From Epinephelus fuscoguttatus (lineage: Eukaryota > Chordata > Actinopteri > Perciformes > Serranidae): a stretch of DNA of 64,000 nucleotides. The stretch covers positions 8,146,826-8,210,825 of the forward strand of contig NC_064770.1 of assembly GCF_011397635.1 (NCBI RefSeq), given 5' to 3'. A program made the position numbers and the translations under genes. The first letter of the stretch is position 1. Every line of letters begins with the position of its first letter. This document shows, piece after piece, positions 11,466-24,000 of the stretch. The notes under the pieces were generated by a model. That model saw only the letters and a program-made list of their open reading frames with translations. It did not search any database and had not been told where the DNA came from.

Positions 11466-12753
11466 GGCACTTTGAACACCACAAGCTGAGTGCCATCTAG
11501 TTTCATGTACAGGCATGATGGATGACATCTCTGCAGCTGATATCTCCAACAGTAGGCAACGCACACAAAAACAATCTTGACTGACAAATAGCATCATAGG
11601 TAAGAGGAAAAATGTGTGTTTTTGGGAATAAACTGTCACTTCAGCCTGTAATAATCCATTTGTTGATTATATTTTGTATTATAAATACAAAGTAACTAAA
11701 ATTTACTAAATTTACTAAAAAACATCAACTACTATAATTATGCAGACGACACCCAAATTTACTTTGCTCTGTCACCAAGAAAACACAGTCCCATACATTC
11801 TCTCTGCAAGGGAATAATAGACTGAATGTGCTGAACTTTCTCCAGATAAATGTAGACAAAACTGTCATTGATGCAAAATAAGAAAGGCTGAGAGTTAGCA
11901 CTCATCTTAGCTCTGTCTGTAAAAAACAAAATCCAAATCAGAAATCTTGGATTCAGAGTTTAATTTGATTAATCTATCTAATAATTCCAGCAGGTTAGTT
12001 TTCTTTGAAGGACTATGACTAGGAATATACAGTAATTTAGTTGAGACTGACTGTTACTTAAGTTATTCTGAGAATATGCCGGTATGTTTATGAATACTCT
12101 ATGGAATCTGTTGAGCATCTACAGGAAAAGCAGAACAGTTAAACTGTTGAATCTCAACCAATTAGTTGTTTAAATCTTACATATACTTTATAAACTATCT
12201 AAAGGCGGACTATCCAAATAAAGAGTTACCCAAGGTTTTTGCCATATCTAGTTATTTTTGAAATATCTTGTTTTTCTCCAGAATTCCTTGATTTGTCAAA
12301 AAGCCAACACACAAGTCAAGAATTAGGCAAAACATTAATTAGTTGTGATGTCAAGTAATCAAGACAAGCAAAAATATTCAGAAAGTGAACATATGCTGTT
12401 TAAGAAGTTATCACAGCAAAATGCTAATTTTGATGTATAAATATGTATTATTACTAATATTGCTGTTATTGTTGTTTTTGTACAATACAGTAAATGGGGT
12501 GTGTACAGACTGCAAAAATTACAAAATCTGAAATCTCATGTTTTAAGATAACTGACTAGATGTTCAGTCAAATTAATAGAAATGAAGTGTCATAACAAAT
12601 TGGGAGCTGGTAACCACCATACATCATGGATATAACTGATGAGCTGCTTTATATTTAAGAAAATCATAATTGTGCCCAAACCCAAACACTATGCAGAGTA
12701 TTAGTACTGCTTAGGATTTACTTACCAGGCAGTAGATTATCTTCACTGGCCAT
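10022..12753 (-). CDS. GIMAP/IAN-family GTPase 1 (two coding exons)
   Basis: GIMAPs are AIG1-type septin-related GTPases that act on membranes of lymphocytes and other cells. The coding exons are 12726-12753 (28 bases, MASEDNLLP plus one base) and 10022-10860, joined by a phase-1 intron with GT-AG borders, giving 288 codons. In the joined protein the P-loop is GKVQAGKT at residues 19-26, instead of the usual GKTGxGKS. The G3 motif DTPG is at 73-76, followed by the family's conserved EPGPHVFLFV stretch. The G4 position reads THGN at 142-145. The last 60 residues are rich in Gly and Ala (a glycine-zipper-like membrane segment) and end with a basic pair and CVMQ, a candidate CaaX prenylation box. 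The start was chosen because the small first exon supplies the residues directly before the P-loop in the correct phase; the first ATG in the large exon would cut off the P-loop. The intron holds several transposon relics. A paralogue lies at 17123-24646. Confidence 0.9.
10883..11146. repeat. hAT-type MITE, 3'-truncated, in GIMAP 1 intron
   Basis: It starts cagtggtgggtgcagtaaaa, the usual end of the common fish hAT MITE, and continues through 'gtaaaagtac' and 'ctcattatgcaaaaatggcc' to 'tatactgctgggtag'. It is cut off where the foldback element at 11147 begins. Confidence 0.65.
11147..11645. mobile_element. Foldback MITE with long inverted arms and an A25/T24 centre
   Basis: The left arm begins at TTAA (11147-11150) followed by 'agggactgtttgcccccaaa'. 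The right arm, reverse-complemented, begins 'gaagtgacagtttattccca'. The arms also match further in ('gtgctatttatcagtctaga' against 'atgctatttgtcagtcaaga') and run about 200 bases. At the centre a run of 25 A (11402-11426) faces a run of about 24 T (11434-11457) across a 7-base spacer. There is no open transposase frame. Confidence 0.7.
11712..12010 (+). repeat. LINE reverse-transcriptase relic
   Basis: The plus-strand frame around 11722 reads NYYNYADDTQIYFALSPRKH, which contains the YADD catalytic box of a non-LTR retrotransposon reverse transcriptase. Downstream text matches the post-catalytic region of L2/Rex-like elements but is full of stops. Only about 300 bases survive. Confidence 0.65.
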
Positions 12754-12960
12754 CTCTTTCTTGAAGGAGTAGCTGATCTTTAATGTCTTGTCACTGTGGA
12801 TGTCTTGTTCTGAGTATTTTAATATCCATCTCATCATTATATTGTAGCCTGCCTCTAGTTCCCTCCCCTGAAACATGCATCACCTGTTCCCAGCCTAAAT
12901 CTGACCATTCACAGATCAGAAATACAAATGTAGTTGCAAGCAACCAATCAGGAGGCTGTG
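12754..12960 (-). promoter_or_regulatory. GIMAP 1 upstream region, similar to that of GIMAP 2
   Basis: Upstream of exon 1, the plus-strand text 'tagttccctcccctgaaaca' followed by 'tgcatcacctgttccc' matches 'tagttccctccccttaaaca' at the corresponding place in GIMAP 2 (24647-24880). An inverted CCAAT box lies near 12941. These shared blocks are candidate promoter elements kept after gene duplication. Confidence 0.55.
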
Positions 12961-13449
12961 CATAAGTATATTAGTTAGAGTACACTTCCACAGAGGACTA
13001 TTTACCTAGAGAAATTTGTCATATACATGGACCTGCAGTCTGGAGTATTATTGTCCTGTTCAACAGTAATAATTGATGAATCCCAGAATACCAGAAACAT
13101 AGGAATGCAATCTAATACTAAAGCCCTGCAGTAAATCCTGCCTTTGTGAAATTCATCTTATTCAGTGTATTCATTTTAATGTAATTTTGTTAGTAATATA
13201 AAAACAAGATCAGACATCACAATTACCTGAAAAAAACACCTATAAAGTTAGACAAACAAACCAATCATACAAACGGAAAAACACAACCGGAGAATTAAGT
13301 GATAATATTTCTTCTATTTTACATCATGTATTTTTAGTTTTTCTGTTTCTGCAGATTTATAATCCATATTACAATTAATCAAACTAACAGTTCATTAGTC
13401 CACATAATGATACTGTAAAACTTTAAATTGTAAAATAATTAATAGCCCG

Positions 13450-13814
13450 GGCGGCACGGTGGTGTGGTGGTTAGCACTCTCGCCTCACAGCAAGAGGGTT
13501 GCCGGCTCGATCCCGGGCGTGGGAGCCCTTCTGTGTGGAGTTTGCATGTTCTCCCCATGTCAGCGTGGGTTCTCTCCGGGCACTCTGGCTTCCTCCCACA
13601 GTCCAAAGACATGCAGATTGGGGACTAGGTTAATTGGTAACTCTAAATTGTCCGTAGGTGTGAATGGTTGTCTGTCTCTATGTGTCAGCCCTGCGATAGT
13701 CTGGCGACCTGTCCAGGGTGTACCCTGCCTCTCGCCCGATGTCAACTGGGATAGGCTCCAGCCCCCCTGCGACCCTCAAGAGGATGAAGCGGTTAGAAGA
13801 TGAATGAATGAATG
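13450..13814 (+). mobile_element. tRNA-derived teleost SINE with 13-bp target-site duplication
   Basis: The 5' part has RNA polymerase III box A-like (tggtgtggtggttagcac) and box B-like (ggctcgatccc) sequences. The middle carries the widely repeated fish text 'gtgtggagtttgcatgttct' and 'ccacagtccaaagacatgca'. The 3' end is a (GAAT)n tail. Flanking copies of AATTAATAGCCCG lie at 13437-13449 and 13815-13827, a perfect 13-base duplication. The 114-codon frame inside it is not a gene. Confidence 0.9.
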
Positions 13815-14329
13815 AATTAATAGCCCGAACTATTATTTGCTTAAATCACAGAAATCAACAGGCCTATATTTAGGACAGGCCTTTAATTCCGTTTACACAA
13901 AACTGTTGCTCAGCAAAGATCAGCAAATACAATCAAATTGTTTACTTAAAACAGTATTAACATTTATTGTTTAAAAATTAGGCTTCAGATTATATAGCAA
14001 TTATGAATGATTCAGTAGATCTAGCTCGTTCAGTTAGCGAATCAAAGAGAGAGAGCTACAGCACTTGAGGATTACCGCACCAGGCATACAGACTTCTTAT
14101 CATTGTTATTATCATAACTTGGAATGATATTTATGAAAAACTCTTTTGATTCTTTTGATCTGAGGAACCCTATAGACTAAAGGAATATGAATAACTTATA
14201 GAGGAGTTGAGGAATGGACACATAATGTAAAGGTAGCCCACGCTCCCACTCTAGACAATTCTTGTAATTCCAGCGGATATGCAGCAGCACAGTTTAGAAA
14301 CTCTCAAACTAATCAAAGTACATGCCTTG

Positions 14330-14812
14330 TCTATTTTTGATGGAGCCATGGCAGGTTGCAGAGAGCAAAAAGATCTGCAGTACGATTTAGCAGAGTCTGG
14401 AGTGGTGGTGCACTGTTCTGTACTGTGCAGGGACAGCTACACAAATATGACCTTCATGGAGGAGTCATCAGAAGAAAACCTTGTGTCCTCACGACGAAAT
14501 GCAGCATCAGAAGTTTGCAAAGGAACATCTAAACAAGCCTGGTGTTTTTTGAAAAAAAACCCCAAAAAAACCCAAAACAACAACAACAAAAAAAAACAAC
14601 TCCTGTGGGCTGATGAGGTTAAAATAGAACTTTTTGGAAGAAATTACCAAAGTTGTGTTTGGAGAGAAAAGGGTGTAGAATATCATGAAAATAACACCTG
14701 TCCAACTGCTAAACATGGGGGTTGACCGATCATGCTCATCTTTTACTTGCTTAGCTATTCACAGTAAACAACATTTTGACCAGGGGTGCCCAAACTTTTG
14801 CATGTCACTGTA
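14330..14812 (+). mobile_element. Tc1-like transposon, internally deleted
   Basis: The plus frame carries typical Tc1 transposase text: WADEVKIELFGRN around the first catalytic Asp, then CVWREKG and NNTCPTAKHGG. The sequence then jumps directly to the element's 3' end, caggggtgcccaaacttttg at 14781-14800 followed by catgtcactg and TA. Everything from the middle of the transposase to the 3' untranslated region, including the other two catalytic residues, is missing. The left terminal repeat was not found, so this is a dead fragment. The region 13828-14329 before it shows nothing recognisable. Confidence 0.85.
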
Positions 14813-17122
14813 TGAGCAGCAGGGGCGATATCTGTCCTCTAGTGTGACTGCTTCATCTATGTTAAGTGATCAGCAAAGATACTGCCACTGACTACTGCCT
14901 GAGTGTGGGCAAAGAGTAGCCAGCAGGCTTAAGGGCATAGTTTTTGAATTTTTTTTTGAAAATGCCAATCCTGTAATGAGTCAACAACCTCCCTACTGAA
15001 CTACAGTCAACCAAAAGTTACTTAAAATTTGATCTGAAGACCAAGACTAAACTGAAACTGGAAGACGGTACCACAGGAGAGGAACTGAAGGCTCTGGTAC
15101 TAGGAACTCTCTAAGATATGATGGTGTCTGACCAGAAGAGCTTTGTGGGTGAGGAGGAGGATTTTAAATTTAAATCTGGATTCTACAGGGAGCCAGTGCA
15201 TGGAAACTTAAATGACAGAAATATAATCTCTTTTCCTAGTTCCTGTCAGTGCACTGTATAAATACATTAGGTGGCACAACTTAGAAAAGTTTAGTAACAA
15301 GTTGTGCAGCTTTTTTGAGTTTATCCAACTTTTGTAACAATTGCCACCCAACTCTAATATTTCACATTGCAATTTCTCTCTTGGGTCAGAGTTAGCTTAA
15401 CTTTTCTGCTAGTTGAGCTATGAAGTCAGCTTAACTCTTTGCAGTTGTTGGTCCTGGTTATTGTTTTTCTCTGAAAGCAAGTAGGCCTGACATAATACAA
15501 CACATGCTGCGCCACTGTGGATCAACTATGGAGTCTTTAGAGACTTATTGGAGCAGCCTGATAAATGGAGCAGTGTCACATATGATTAAACTCTGACATT
15601 CCAGCTCAAAACTAAACTTTTTTTTTGCTGTAAGTATAATTATTCAGCTGTAGATATACACAGGTTAGTGAACCTAAATATAATTTGATGTCATAAATTG
15701 TATGTGTTGTACAATAATGGGCATCATACAGTGGTTAAAGTGGTTAAAAGAGGGCTCTTTTTAATTCAGCTCATCAAAATCAAACCAGTGGTACAGCAAA
15801 TCCCACATGTCGAATAAAAACCAATATATGAGAAAGTGAACAATGATGCAATATAATTGTCTGGATAGTAAAAAGATAAAATAATGCCAACCTTTTTTTA
15901 CTGAAGTGTTATACAAGGATATAACACATATGCATGTGCAAAAAAAAAAAGCACTTAAAGAGTTTCAACACAAGTGCAGTTTACTACAGGATATAATTAC
16001 AGAAGACAAAAGTCAGAAGTCAGATTAATCTCAGAATATCTGAAATGTCTTTACACAGTTAGACAGACCCAGCATAAACAGTTTTTCCCTTAAAAACTTA
16101 ATTAATATTTAACTTAATATCAAGTACAGTCATTCAAAACGGTTGAAAACTCCCCTACATAAACCTTTTTATGGAGGCGGAGGGTAGTAGTAGTAGTTCA
16201 GAAAGAAAAGTTCAGCCCATTCCCACAGTACAAACAATAATTTTATACTTTGAAAACAAATTGCAGTTGATACATGGAGCATCCACACTGTTGCAAACAC
16301 CAGCTATATGAACACGTGTTTGGTGTGTTCCAGGTTCTTTGGAAAAGGCAGGTGGTGGCATGAAGCCATTTGAAGCTCCGGACCATAAGCCATTCTTTTT
16401 GGCTGTCACTACACGCTCTGAGGCAACAATACATTTGGCAGTATGAGAGTTCTGAAACTGTTCCCATTAAGCGGCTCTTTCACACATGCAGTTTAATTCA
16501 TCAAATGATTTATTATTGTCTTTTAGTTCAGGTCAAGTTCATGCTCACACCGACTTTTTACATATTAACCAAAGGGAGTAAACATAGAGTCATACAGACA
16601 TATGTCAGGTAACTGGTTGATGTTTTGAGGTGATGTCATATTCATATTCATCAGTCCATCATAAGGATACCCATGAGGTCAATCTGCACTACACCCTAAA
16701 ATTTTGCTACAGCTGTTGTATTAGTTTTTAGGAAGGTGTACCTAACAAACTGGCAGATGAGTCTATGGTAATGGCAGCATAACAAAAAACTCTAAAGTTA
16801 TGTAGTTTCAGTTGACTAACTGTACCTGAAATATTTTTTTAGTTTCTGATACTTTCTTGAGAAGATAAGATGTTCCCTTGTGTGTGACTGTTAAATAATG
16901 CTCCATGTATCAACTGTCCACAAATCATCAATACAGCAGAGTCTACACATTTAGTGCATTTTGAATAAAGTGTAATGCTTAAGATGCTCTCTGTAAAAGA
17001 AAAGAGAAAAGAAAAGAAAAAGGAAAAGAAAAAAGAACAAAAGCATGATACATTTACACCCTTTCATCATTATCATTTCCCTGTGTCATATGTTTTTCAG
17101 TGCTGGTTTGATGAGCTCTGAC
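14813..17122. other. Intergenic between the two GIMAP genes
   Basis: A LINE relic on the minus strand spans about 15050-15240 (plus text 'tttgtgggtgaggaggagga' and 'cagggagccagtgcatgg', the usual complement of L2-like C-terminal coding). The remainder is AT-rich and unrecognised. A purine-rich AAAAG run at 17000-17040 lies beyond the GIMAP 2 stop. Frames at 16212-16612 show no domain. Confidence 0.5.
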
Positions 17123-18005
17123 TCACTTTTGGAAAGCCTCAGGTGGCATCCATTCATACGCAATATTTTCCACTGTTTTAAGGAAACCGCTCACAACCAT
17201 ATTTGCAATTGAACCTTGTCCCAGCACTTTGTCTAGACCCTTAGAGATTAAGCTCTCCAAACATAAACATACTGCCAATTTTCCATCATCACATTGCTTT
17301 ACTTCATCGATTGCTCTCTTAGCCTCTTCAAGCAATTCATTTCTGTAGTAGCTTCCTCCATTTTTTTGGATTATGTCGTTGATCTTCACCAGTAGGCCGG
17401 TAACTTGAGACTCATTCTCAGGTTCGTTGTTGTTGAAGACATGGTACGCTGCACAAGACTTGCTGATGAACTTTTTGAGACTTTCATTTTTTTCAATGAA
17501 TGCGCCAACCTCGCTTCCTGGCTCACCATGGGTGAACAAGACGATGGTATGATGTTCTGCATCTTTGAAGACTTTCTTGAAGCGTTCCAGCATTTCTTTG
17601 TCTTCTTTTCTGAAGGTACCTAGCTTAAGCACCAACAGGAACACATGAGGCCCGGGTGAAATCAGCATGGTGCAATCTAAGATCTCTTTCATCACCTCTT
17701 CACGATCTTTGTAGGTGTGAAACAGACCTGGAGTATCAACAACAGCCAGAGTTTGTCCATTCACTTCTCTTGTCATGATCTTGCATTTTGCTGTCACAGA
17801 TGCAGAGGACAATTTAGTAGTAAAACTGTGGCTCTGTAGGATGGTGTTTCCTGATGCACTCTTCCCAACTCCAGTCTTTCCCAAGAGCACAATCCTCACC
17901 ACGGATTCCTCTGACTCTGTTGGAAAATTTTAAACAGATATGATTGATGTTATAGAAAATTGTATTAGTCATGACCACAAACACACACAAGTACACAAGC
18001 ACACA

Positions 18006-18045
<40 letters not shown>

Positions 18046-21000
18046 GATATCTGCATATACTGATTCGTGATCTGAACCTTCCATTTTCATAGATAATACA
18101 GCTGTATAGTGCAGTACTACAAAGTTATTAAAATCAATACAATGTGCTTGACAATTGAAAAGCTCTGAAATGCATTAAGAAAAAGTTCCCTGCATCCAGG
18201 CTGTTCCTTAATGTTTAATTTTTTTAATAGTATGAAAAAACAAATTAATGTTTTTCCCCTTGTCGCTGTCTCAAGGGGATTTCTTTCTACCTAAAGATAG
18301 TATTCTCAGCCTTCCCTGAGTTAGCCTATCTGGATGAACTGTATTCCCTTGATTCTTTTTTTTTCTAATTTTTTTTGTTTTGTTTTAGTCCTCTGTATAA
18401 TTTTTGTGCGGATTAGGCAACATTAATATACTGTTACTGTTATTTGGCTTTTCCCCTGCTGGGCTTTTGTTGCACTAGCAGTGACATGGTGAGTTTGTGA
18501 TCTGATATCTGTCTCTACTCCAAGCAGGGTGGTGAAACACCATGCACCATAGATGACAGCAAAATGCTATAGACTCCTATACTGAACTGAAATGAAAGGA
18601 GTGCTCATACATGTAACTGTGGTAAATAACGAACAAACAGTCTCATACTACATTTTGCTGTTGTTTATGGTGTCTGGTAAATCTTTGGGGCTTGGCTCAG
18701 CCCCTGGTCTCACACAAACATGGAGCACAGCAGAGTGGAGGAGAGACAGACAGAGGAGAACTGAAGAGTCTTTGTGAGTTAAAACACCAGCTGACATAAA
18801 ACAAAGGATCTGATCTTGATTAGCTCATTTTAGCTGACACCAATTAGGTAAAAAATGCCTTGATACCTGTCTTTGAGATCGGATCAAGACTGAGTGTGTC
18901 GATCATTATTTTTTTGTGTTAGGAATATTTTTGGTACTCCTCCCAGTTATTTAAAATAAAAAAGAATGTGGATAAAATCAAAAGGTATAAATGCAATACC
19001 TGTAAAATATCATAGTGATGTTAAAAATAGTGTTGGGAAGTTTGAGTGTCATGTTGCCTCAGTATAACTGGATCTGAACCCATGATTATGGTGAACTTTT
19101 GAGTTTTATGAGTTGTTACGTACCTCTCAAGCCACAGAATTGCAGGGAACACTGACAAGATGTGTAAGTAGGTAGTGGAGGTAAAACAACTTTTGTTTTT
19201 TGAACTTTACAAAATATGAAGCTTTAGTTATATATCTATTATATAGAGCTGATAACTTACAAAATGAACAAGTGTTTTACTTTAATTTTTGTGATGATTG
19301 GGTTTATGCTTAGTTATTTTCACAGTAAAAAAGCTAATCTAATAACACGTGTGTATGTCTTATCATGACATCAGCAGAAATAAGAAATGACATGAAGATG
19401 ATTAAAGTATTTAAATCAATATTCAAAGCAGCAGCACAACAGACACTAATGCCTCTAGTTTCGCAGACCGGGCGCGGCGTGCCTGCGCTTCGCCAACTGG
19501 GTGTGGCCAGGCGGATATTGCAAGTTTGGCAAACCGTGCGCGCTAGCGCAGCTACTCCTCTTTCCCACCTCCGTCCCTCCTACCTGCGCAAGTCGGAAAG
19601 AGGGAGGAGAGAAGGCGTGGAGTGGGTTTTACACACATCACACCAATCAAATGAGCCCCTCTCCTCGCCCTTAAATGCGCTGCATGAAGGCGTAATGAGA
19701 GTTTACTCAATTCACCATGGCAGAAGAGAGCAGCAGCGTCAGACGGCCAAACTTCTCCCAAGAGGAAACTGATGTTTTGGTCCGTTAGGTCCAAACTCAC
19801 AGTGTCCGAATATACGGATGTATACTGCATGGGCTGATGATGCAAAGGTGGCCTGGGAGGAGGTCACTACAATTGTAAATCAATGTTGCGTTTCTCTCGT
19901 GCGTGCGCGCTCTCTCTTTCTCTCTCACAGTCTCACTCTGTTTCTTTTCTTTTGACTTTTCTAAGATGACAGATGCTGAATATATACTCCCTATCTGATG
20001 CTGTGGCTGTTTGTGGTTGGCTGAGAGGGATGTCAACTCATTAGTTTGCAGCTGTGTTAATCAAATCAGGCTGGGTTTCCATCACGCGTGCCAAACGTGC
20101 CAAACGGTGCCAATCCCCTTTGATCTGACATCAGATGTGACGGGACAGTCGATATAGAAATACATTTATGTGCTGATTGCAGATAGTTGCATTGAATAGT
20201 GGTTTTTGTGGCTATTTATTGCATCATTAATGTGACATTCTGGAAAACCGCCTGTGAGGTTTTGGTGACGTGTGCGCGCTGTCCGCCGTAGGCTTGTGCC
20301 GATTTCTGGTTTAACTGGTTTCGGCCCGGTTTAAGAGCTCTTCCCGGTTTAATTCACATCAACTGTATAAATGGGGGGAGAAAAAAAAAAAGAACAAAAA
20401 AAAAGCTTTTCACATCGGCGGCATGTCAAGGGACTATATTCAACTTATCTTACATTGTAACATACATTATGACAACTTAATAAGGTTTATGTTTGTTCAT
20501 AAATGAAGTGGAGGAGACTACAAGTGCTTTGTTTAGTTTTTCTCAGAGGCTTCAGAGGGACTTCGGAGCTCCGCTCCGCTCAGCTGTCTGCTGCTGCTGC
20601 GATAGATCAAATTTCAATGGGGTGGGGAAAAGTGCGAGGGAGTCCGCAGTCATTCAGTTTGTTGCCCTAGTAACCTGTTTCCACTGAAGAAGTTCCTGGT
20701 ACTATTTGGGGGGCTAGAACTACTACAGGAACGTCTTGTCGCTCAGCCCTCTCAACCGCCATGACTCCACTGAGCGAGCGGAGTCGGAGGAAGGTCGCTT
20801 GATGTCCTTCTGTGTCTTCTTCTTCTTCTTGTGTAACCTTGTTTGTATTGGCAGTTAATACAGCATTACTACCACCTAGTGGGTTGGAAGTACATTACAC
20901 CTATAATGGGCTTTTATTGGGAAAAATAGCTCAAATGTGACCCCCAGTGATAAAATTAGGTACATAATTCGATATATTGGTTCGGTTAGATATTTGGCTT

Positions 21001-24000
21001 TAAGTGAAACCGGTTGGAAAATTTTCAAACCAGCACAAGCCTAGTCCGCTGGTCAGCCAAACTTCCACTACACCGGCTGCACTCCCCCTGCGCTGACAGT
21101 AGACCTAGTTTCAGCTGGCGAGCTTTTAGTGCACCTTCGGCGAAGCCTTTTGGCACAAAACTGTCACTGCGCCAAGCTGGATCTGTCAACACCTCCCCCT
21201 GCTGCGCCGCCACACCCATCTCAGCGCACCTTGGTCTGCCAAACTACCAAACTGAGCGCGCCTTGGGTTGTGCTGCTTGAAACTAGCTCTGCGAGGGGTT
21301 CGCCACCCTGCGCCAACCTGCGCCGAGCTGGGAAACTAGAGCCCTAAAAGTTGTCCAACTATCAACCAAACTGCAATAGTAAGCCTTAACAAACTTCACA
21401 GGCTAACAAGCACTGTGTCCACTGTCTGACCGATGCTCCCAAGCAGTCCTTTTGGAATTCTTTGGTATTTGGGCTGCAATTTGGCATATGGGAAGTTTTG
21501 GGTAGATACAAGAACTTGTATTAGCAGCAGCCAAATTTTAGGTACATGAACCGCTTTGTAGTACTACATTACTCAAAGCGTGTAAAGCTACCGTAAGCCC
21601 CAAGGGACACATTTGTCTCAGTCAACACCTATACTACTTAAAAATAAAGAGTGGGTGGATCTGATTAGGTTTATAATGCTTCCATTGGCAGTTTGTAACA
21701 AATAAAAGTGAGTACACAGGAGCTTTTGGGTTAGACTCAGAGTACAAGAGTATTGCTACTTCCTGAAGGCAGTACATACTAGTGCTGACCCAATACGTAT
21801 CAAAGTCAAAAACAAATCAGGGCAAATATTCTAAATGTTCTAAATACTACAGATCTATTTATTTATTTTCATCCATCCAATAGTTTTGTTTTCTGGTGTG
21901 TTATATGCATTACACAGTCATTCTTGTTATTGTACATTAATCTCAAAAGCAGCTTGTTCATGTCATATCATTCTATATGCTGATGATACTGCTCTCTTTT
22001 TGTGTTAAAATTGGACCTATATTTTTTTCTGAAATAAAAAGATGAAGTCCGCACACCAGAAGCTGCTCCTTGCACAATTTATTCATGCATTGTAGTTGTG
22101 ACGTTTCGGGCAACTGCCCTTCATCAGACAGACCTATATTTTTTTCCCCTGATAACAGGATGCCTCCTTACCTCCGTAGAGCTAGACCCAATCTATTTGG
22201 AACAAAATACAAACTTTTGCTGTGGTTGGGGAATTTTTGTTAGTGCAAAAATACAGTAGATCCAACCATCTGGGATGTGCTCTCAGGTAAGGATTAAACA
22301 GAAAGATAAATCAAATTCTTACATTTTTGGCCTGAAGAGCCAATCTCCTCATAGTTAAACTTTGTAGTTCAGTTCAAAAGCATTGCTATACTGTGATTTA
22401 CACATCAATAAACACAAATTAGAAAAAGCACCAAAACAATTGATAAGCGTAATTTCAAAACTCAAAAACTACACAAAATTTAGTTTCACTACAGCAGAGA
22501 AGTTAATGTCAAAGAAACAAAAATTTTATGAATTTCTTTTCAAGAGTTAAATATACATTACATGTAGGTAAAAATAACAGTTCATATAAAATATAGATAA
22601 TGTGCTATTTTGATTTATTGAGGACAAGGAAACTGCAGCAACTTGAACATCCCAATAAGTATATAACTATTTGTATCCTTGATTATATTGAATGTTTTGT
22701 TTGTTGTGCTAAATTGTGTCTAAATCATTAAACAAATTAATTTGATAAAATGTTAATGCAAAAATACCTGTAAAGTTTAGGTGACATTTGATAAAAGTGG
22801 AATGACCATATGCTGTCCTAAATACTGTCCATAGATGCAGAGGAGGTCTTTCCCCCTCCATTTTCAAGAGGCAAAAGGGAGATCAAAATATAAAAACAAA
22901 AAATCGGTAACTGGTTGAAATAAATAATTTCCAAATCTCAGTATCATTTAGAAAATATTTTTCTCTCTTCTTTGTAAAAAAAAAAAAAAAAAAAAATCCA
23001 TTATTTAAATGTTGATCTAAATGCTTCAACAGCAACACCTGTGGGGCAGCCAAGAGGGAAAGAGCAGTCTGTGCTAAGTGGTGAAGGGTCAGATGAGGAC
23101 AGGTTCTGGCTGAGCTTCTTATGGTAAACTCTCTTTTTATATACTACTTTTACTTATATACTACTTTTAAACCCCTCACAAAAAACAGATTTTATTTATG
23201 CCTTTATGTCAGTCTCCCAGTTTCCTCTTTTTTACATTTACATTTCCCTTTTTTAAACATTTTTTTTTTTACCCCCAGGATCCCAGTGATTGTTTTTATG
23301 AAAGATTTTCAGCAATACTAGTGGTGGGAGTACTCAAGTAGATGTTGTACTCAGGTCAAAGTAATAAGCCACAGTGTACAAAAACTCTGTTGCAAGTAGA
23401 AGCCCTGCATTCATCTAGAACAGGGGTCTGCAACCTTTGCCATTAAAAGAGCCATTTTTGACCAACCTAATTTAAAAAAAATCTGTGTGGAGCTGCAAAA
23501 CATGTTTGAGCCTTATAATCAAGATAAATAGCCTATTAAGTCTAAATTAGCGTATACTTATGGTCTAAATAAGCATTTGTTAATATGTTTTACCACAAGG
23601 TGGACACTGTGCAGGGCACTATTTATGATTATTTGGTACTTAAATTTTGCAGAGCTGGCAGTGAGAACAAACAAATCTGTCCACACACTACTACATTCTC
23701 TATTTTATTCAATTTACTTTTTTGGATTTGGCATCCATAGCTAACCAGCCACTGCTATCGAGGTTCAGCAACATTTGGATTCATAAAATGAATTTCCATA
23801 GAATTCTTTTCTCAAAGGCTCAAGAAGCCACTGGACAGGGGCTAAAGAGCCACATGTGGCTCCGGAGCCATAGGTTGCCTACCCCTGATGTAGAATGTCA
23901 CATTTCAGAATAATATATGTCATATTATTGTTTTATAATTATTTCTGCATTATTGTATTCACCTTAATGTTACGGCTGGTAAAGTTGGAGCTCATTTTAA

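Larger units (their letters stand above)
19450..21344. mobile_element. PIF/Harbinger element, non-autonomous, with TAA duplication
   Basis: The left end is tgcctctagtttcgcag and the reverse complement of the right end is gggctctagtttcccag. Both are flanked by TAA (19447-19449 and 21345-21347), the 3-base target typical of PIF/Harbinger. The subterminal regions are GC-rich with repeated TGCGC and 'gtttggca' motifs in both arms. It keeps the first exon of a Myb/SANT gene (19717-19880) but no transposase. A complete hAT element (20289-21043) is inserted in it; without that the element is about 1.1 kb. Confidence 0.8.
21348..23318. other. GIMAP 2 intron, otherwise unrecognised
   Basis: Apart from the LINE scrap and the retroposed insert, this stretch is AT-rich with an A-run at 22977-22997 and no gene. 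The neighbouring intron pieces 17917-19446 and 24196-24621 also hold nothing I recognise beyond the CA microsatellite. Confidence 0.5.

Noticed and set aside
13459-13803. Plus-strand 114-codon frame MVWWLALSPHSKR
   Set aside because: It lies wholly inside the tRNA-derived SINE; the frame is a known by-product of this repeat.
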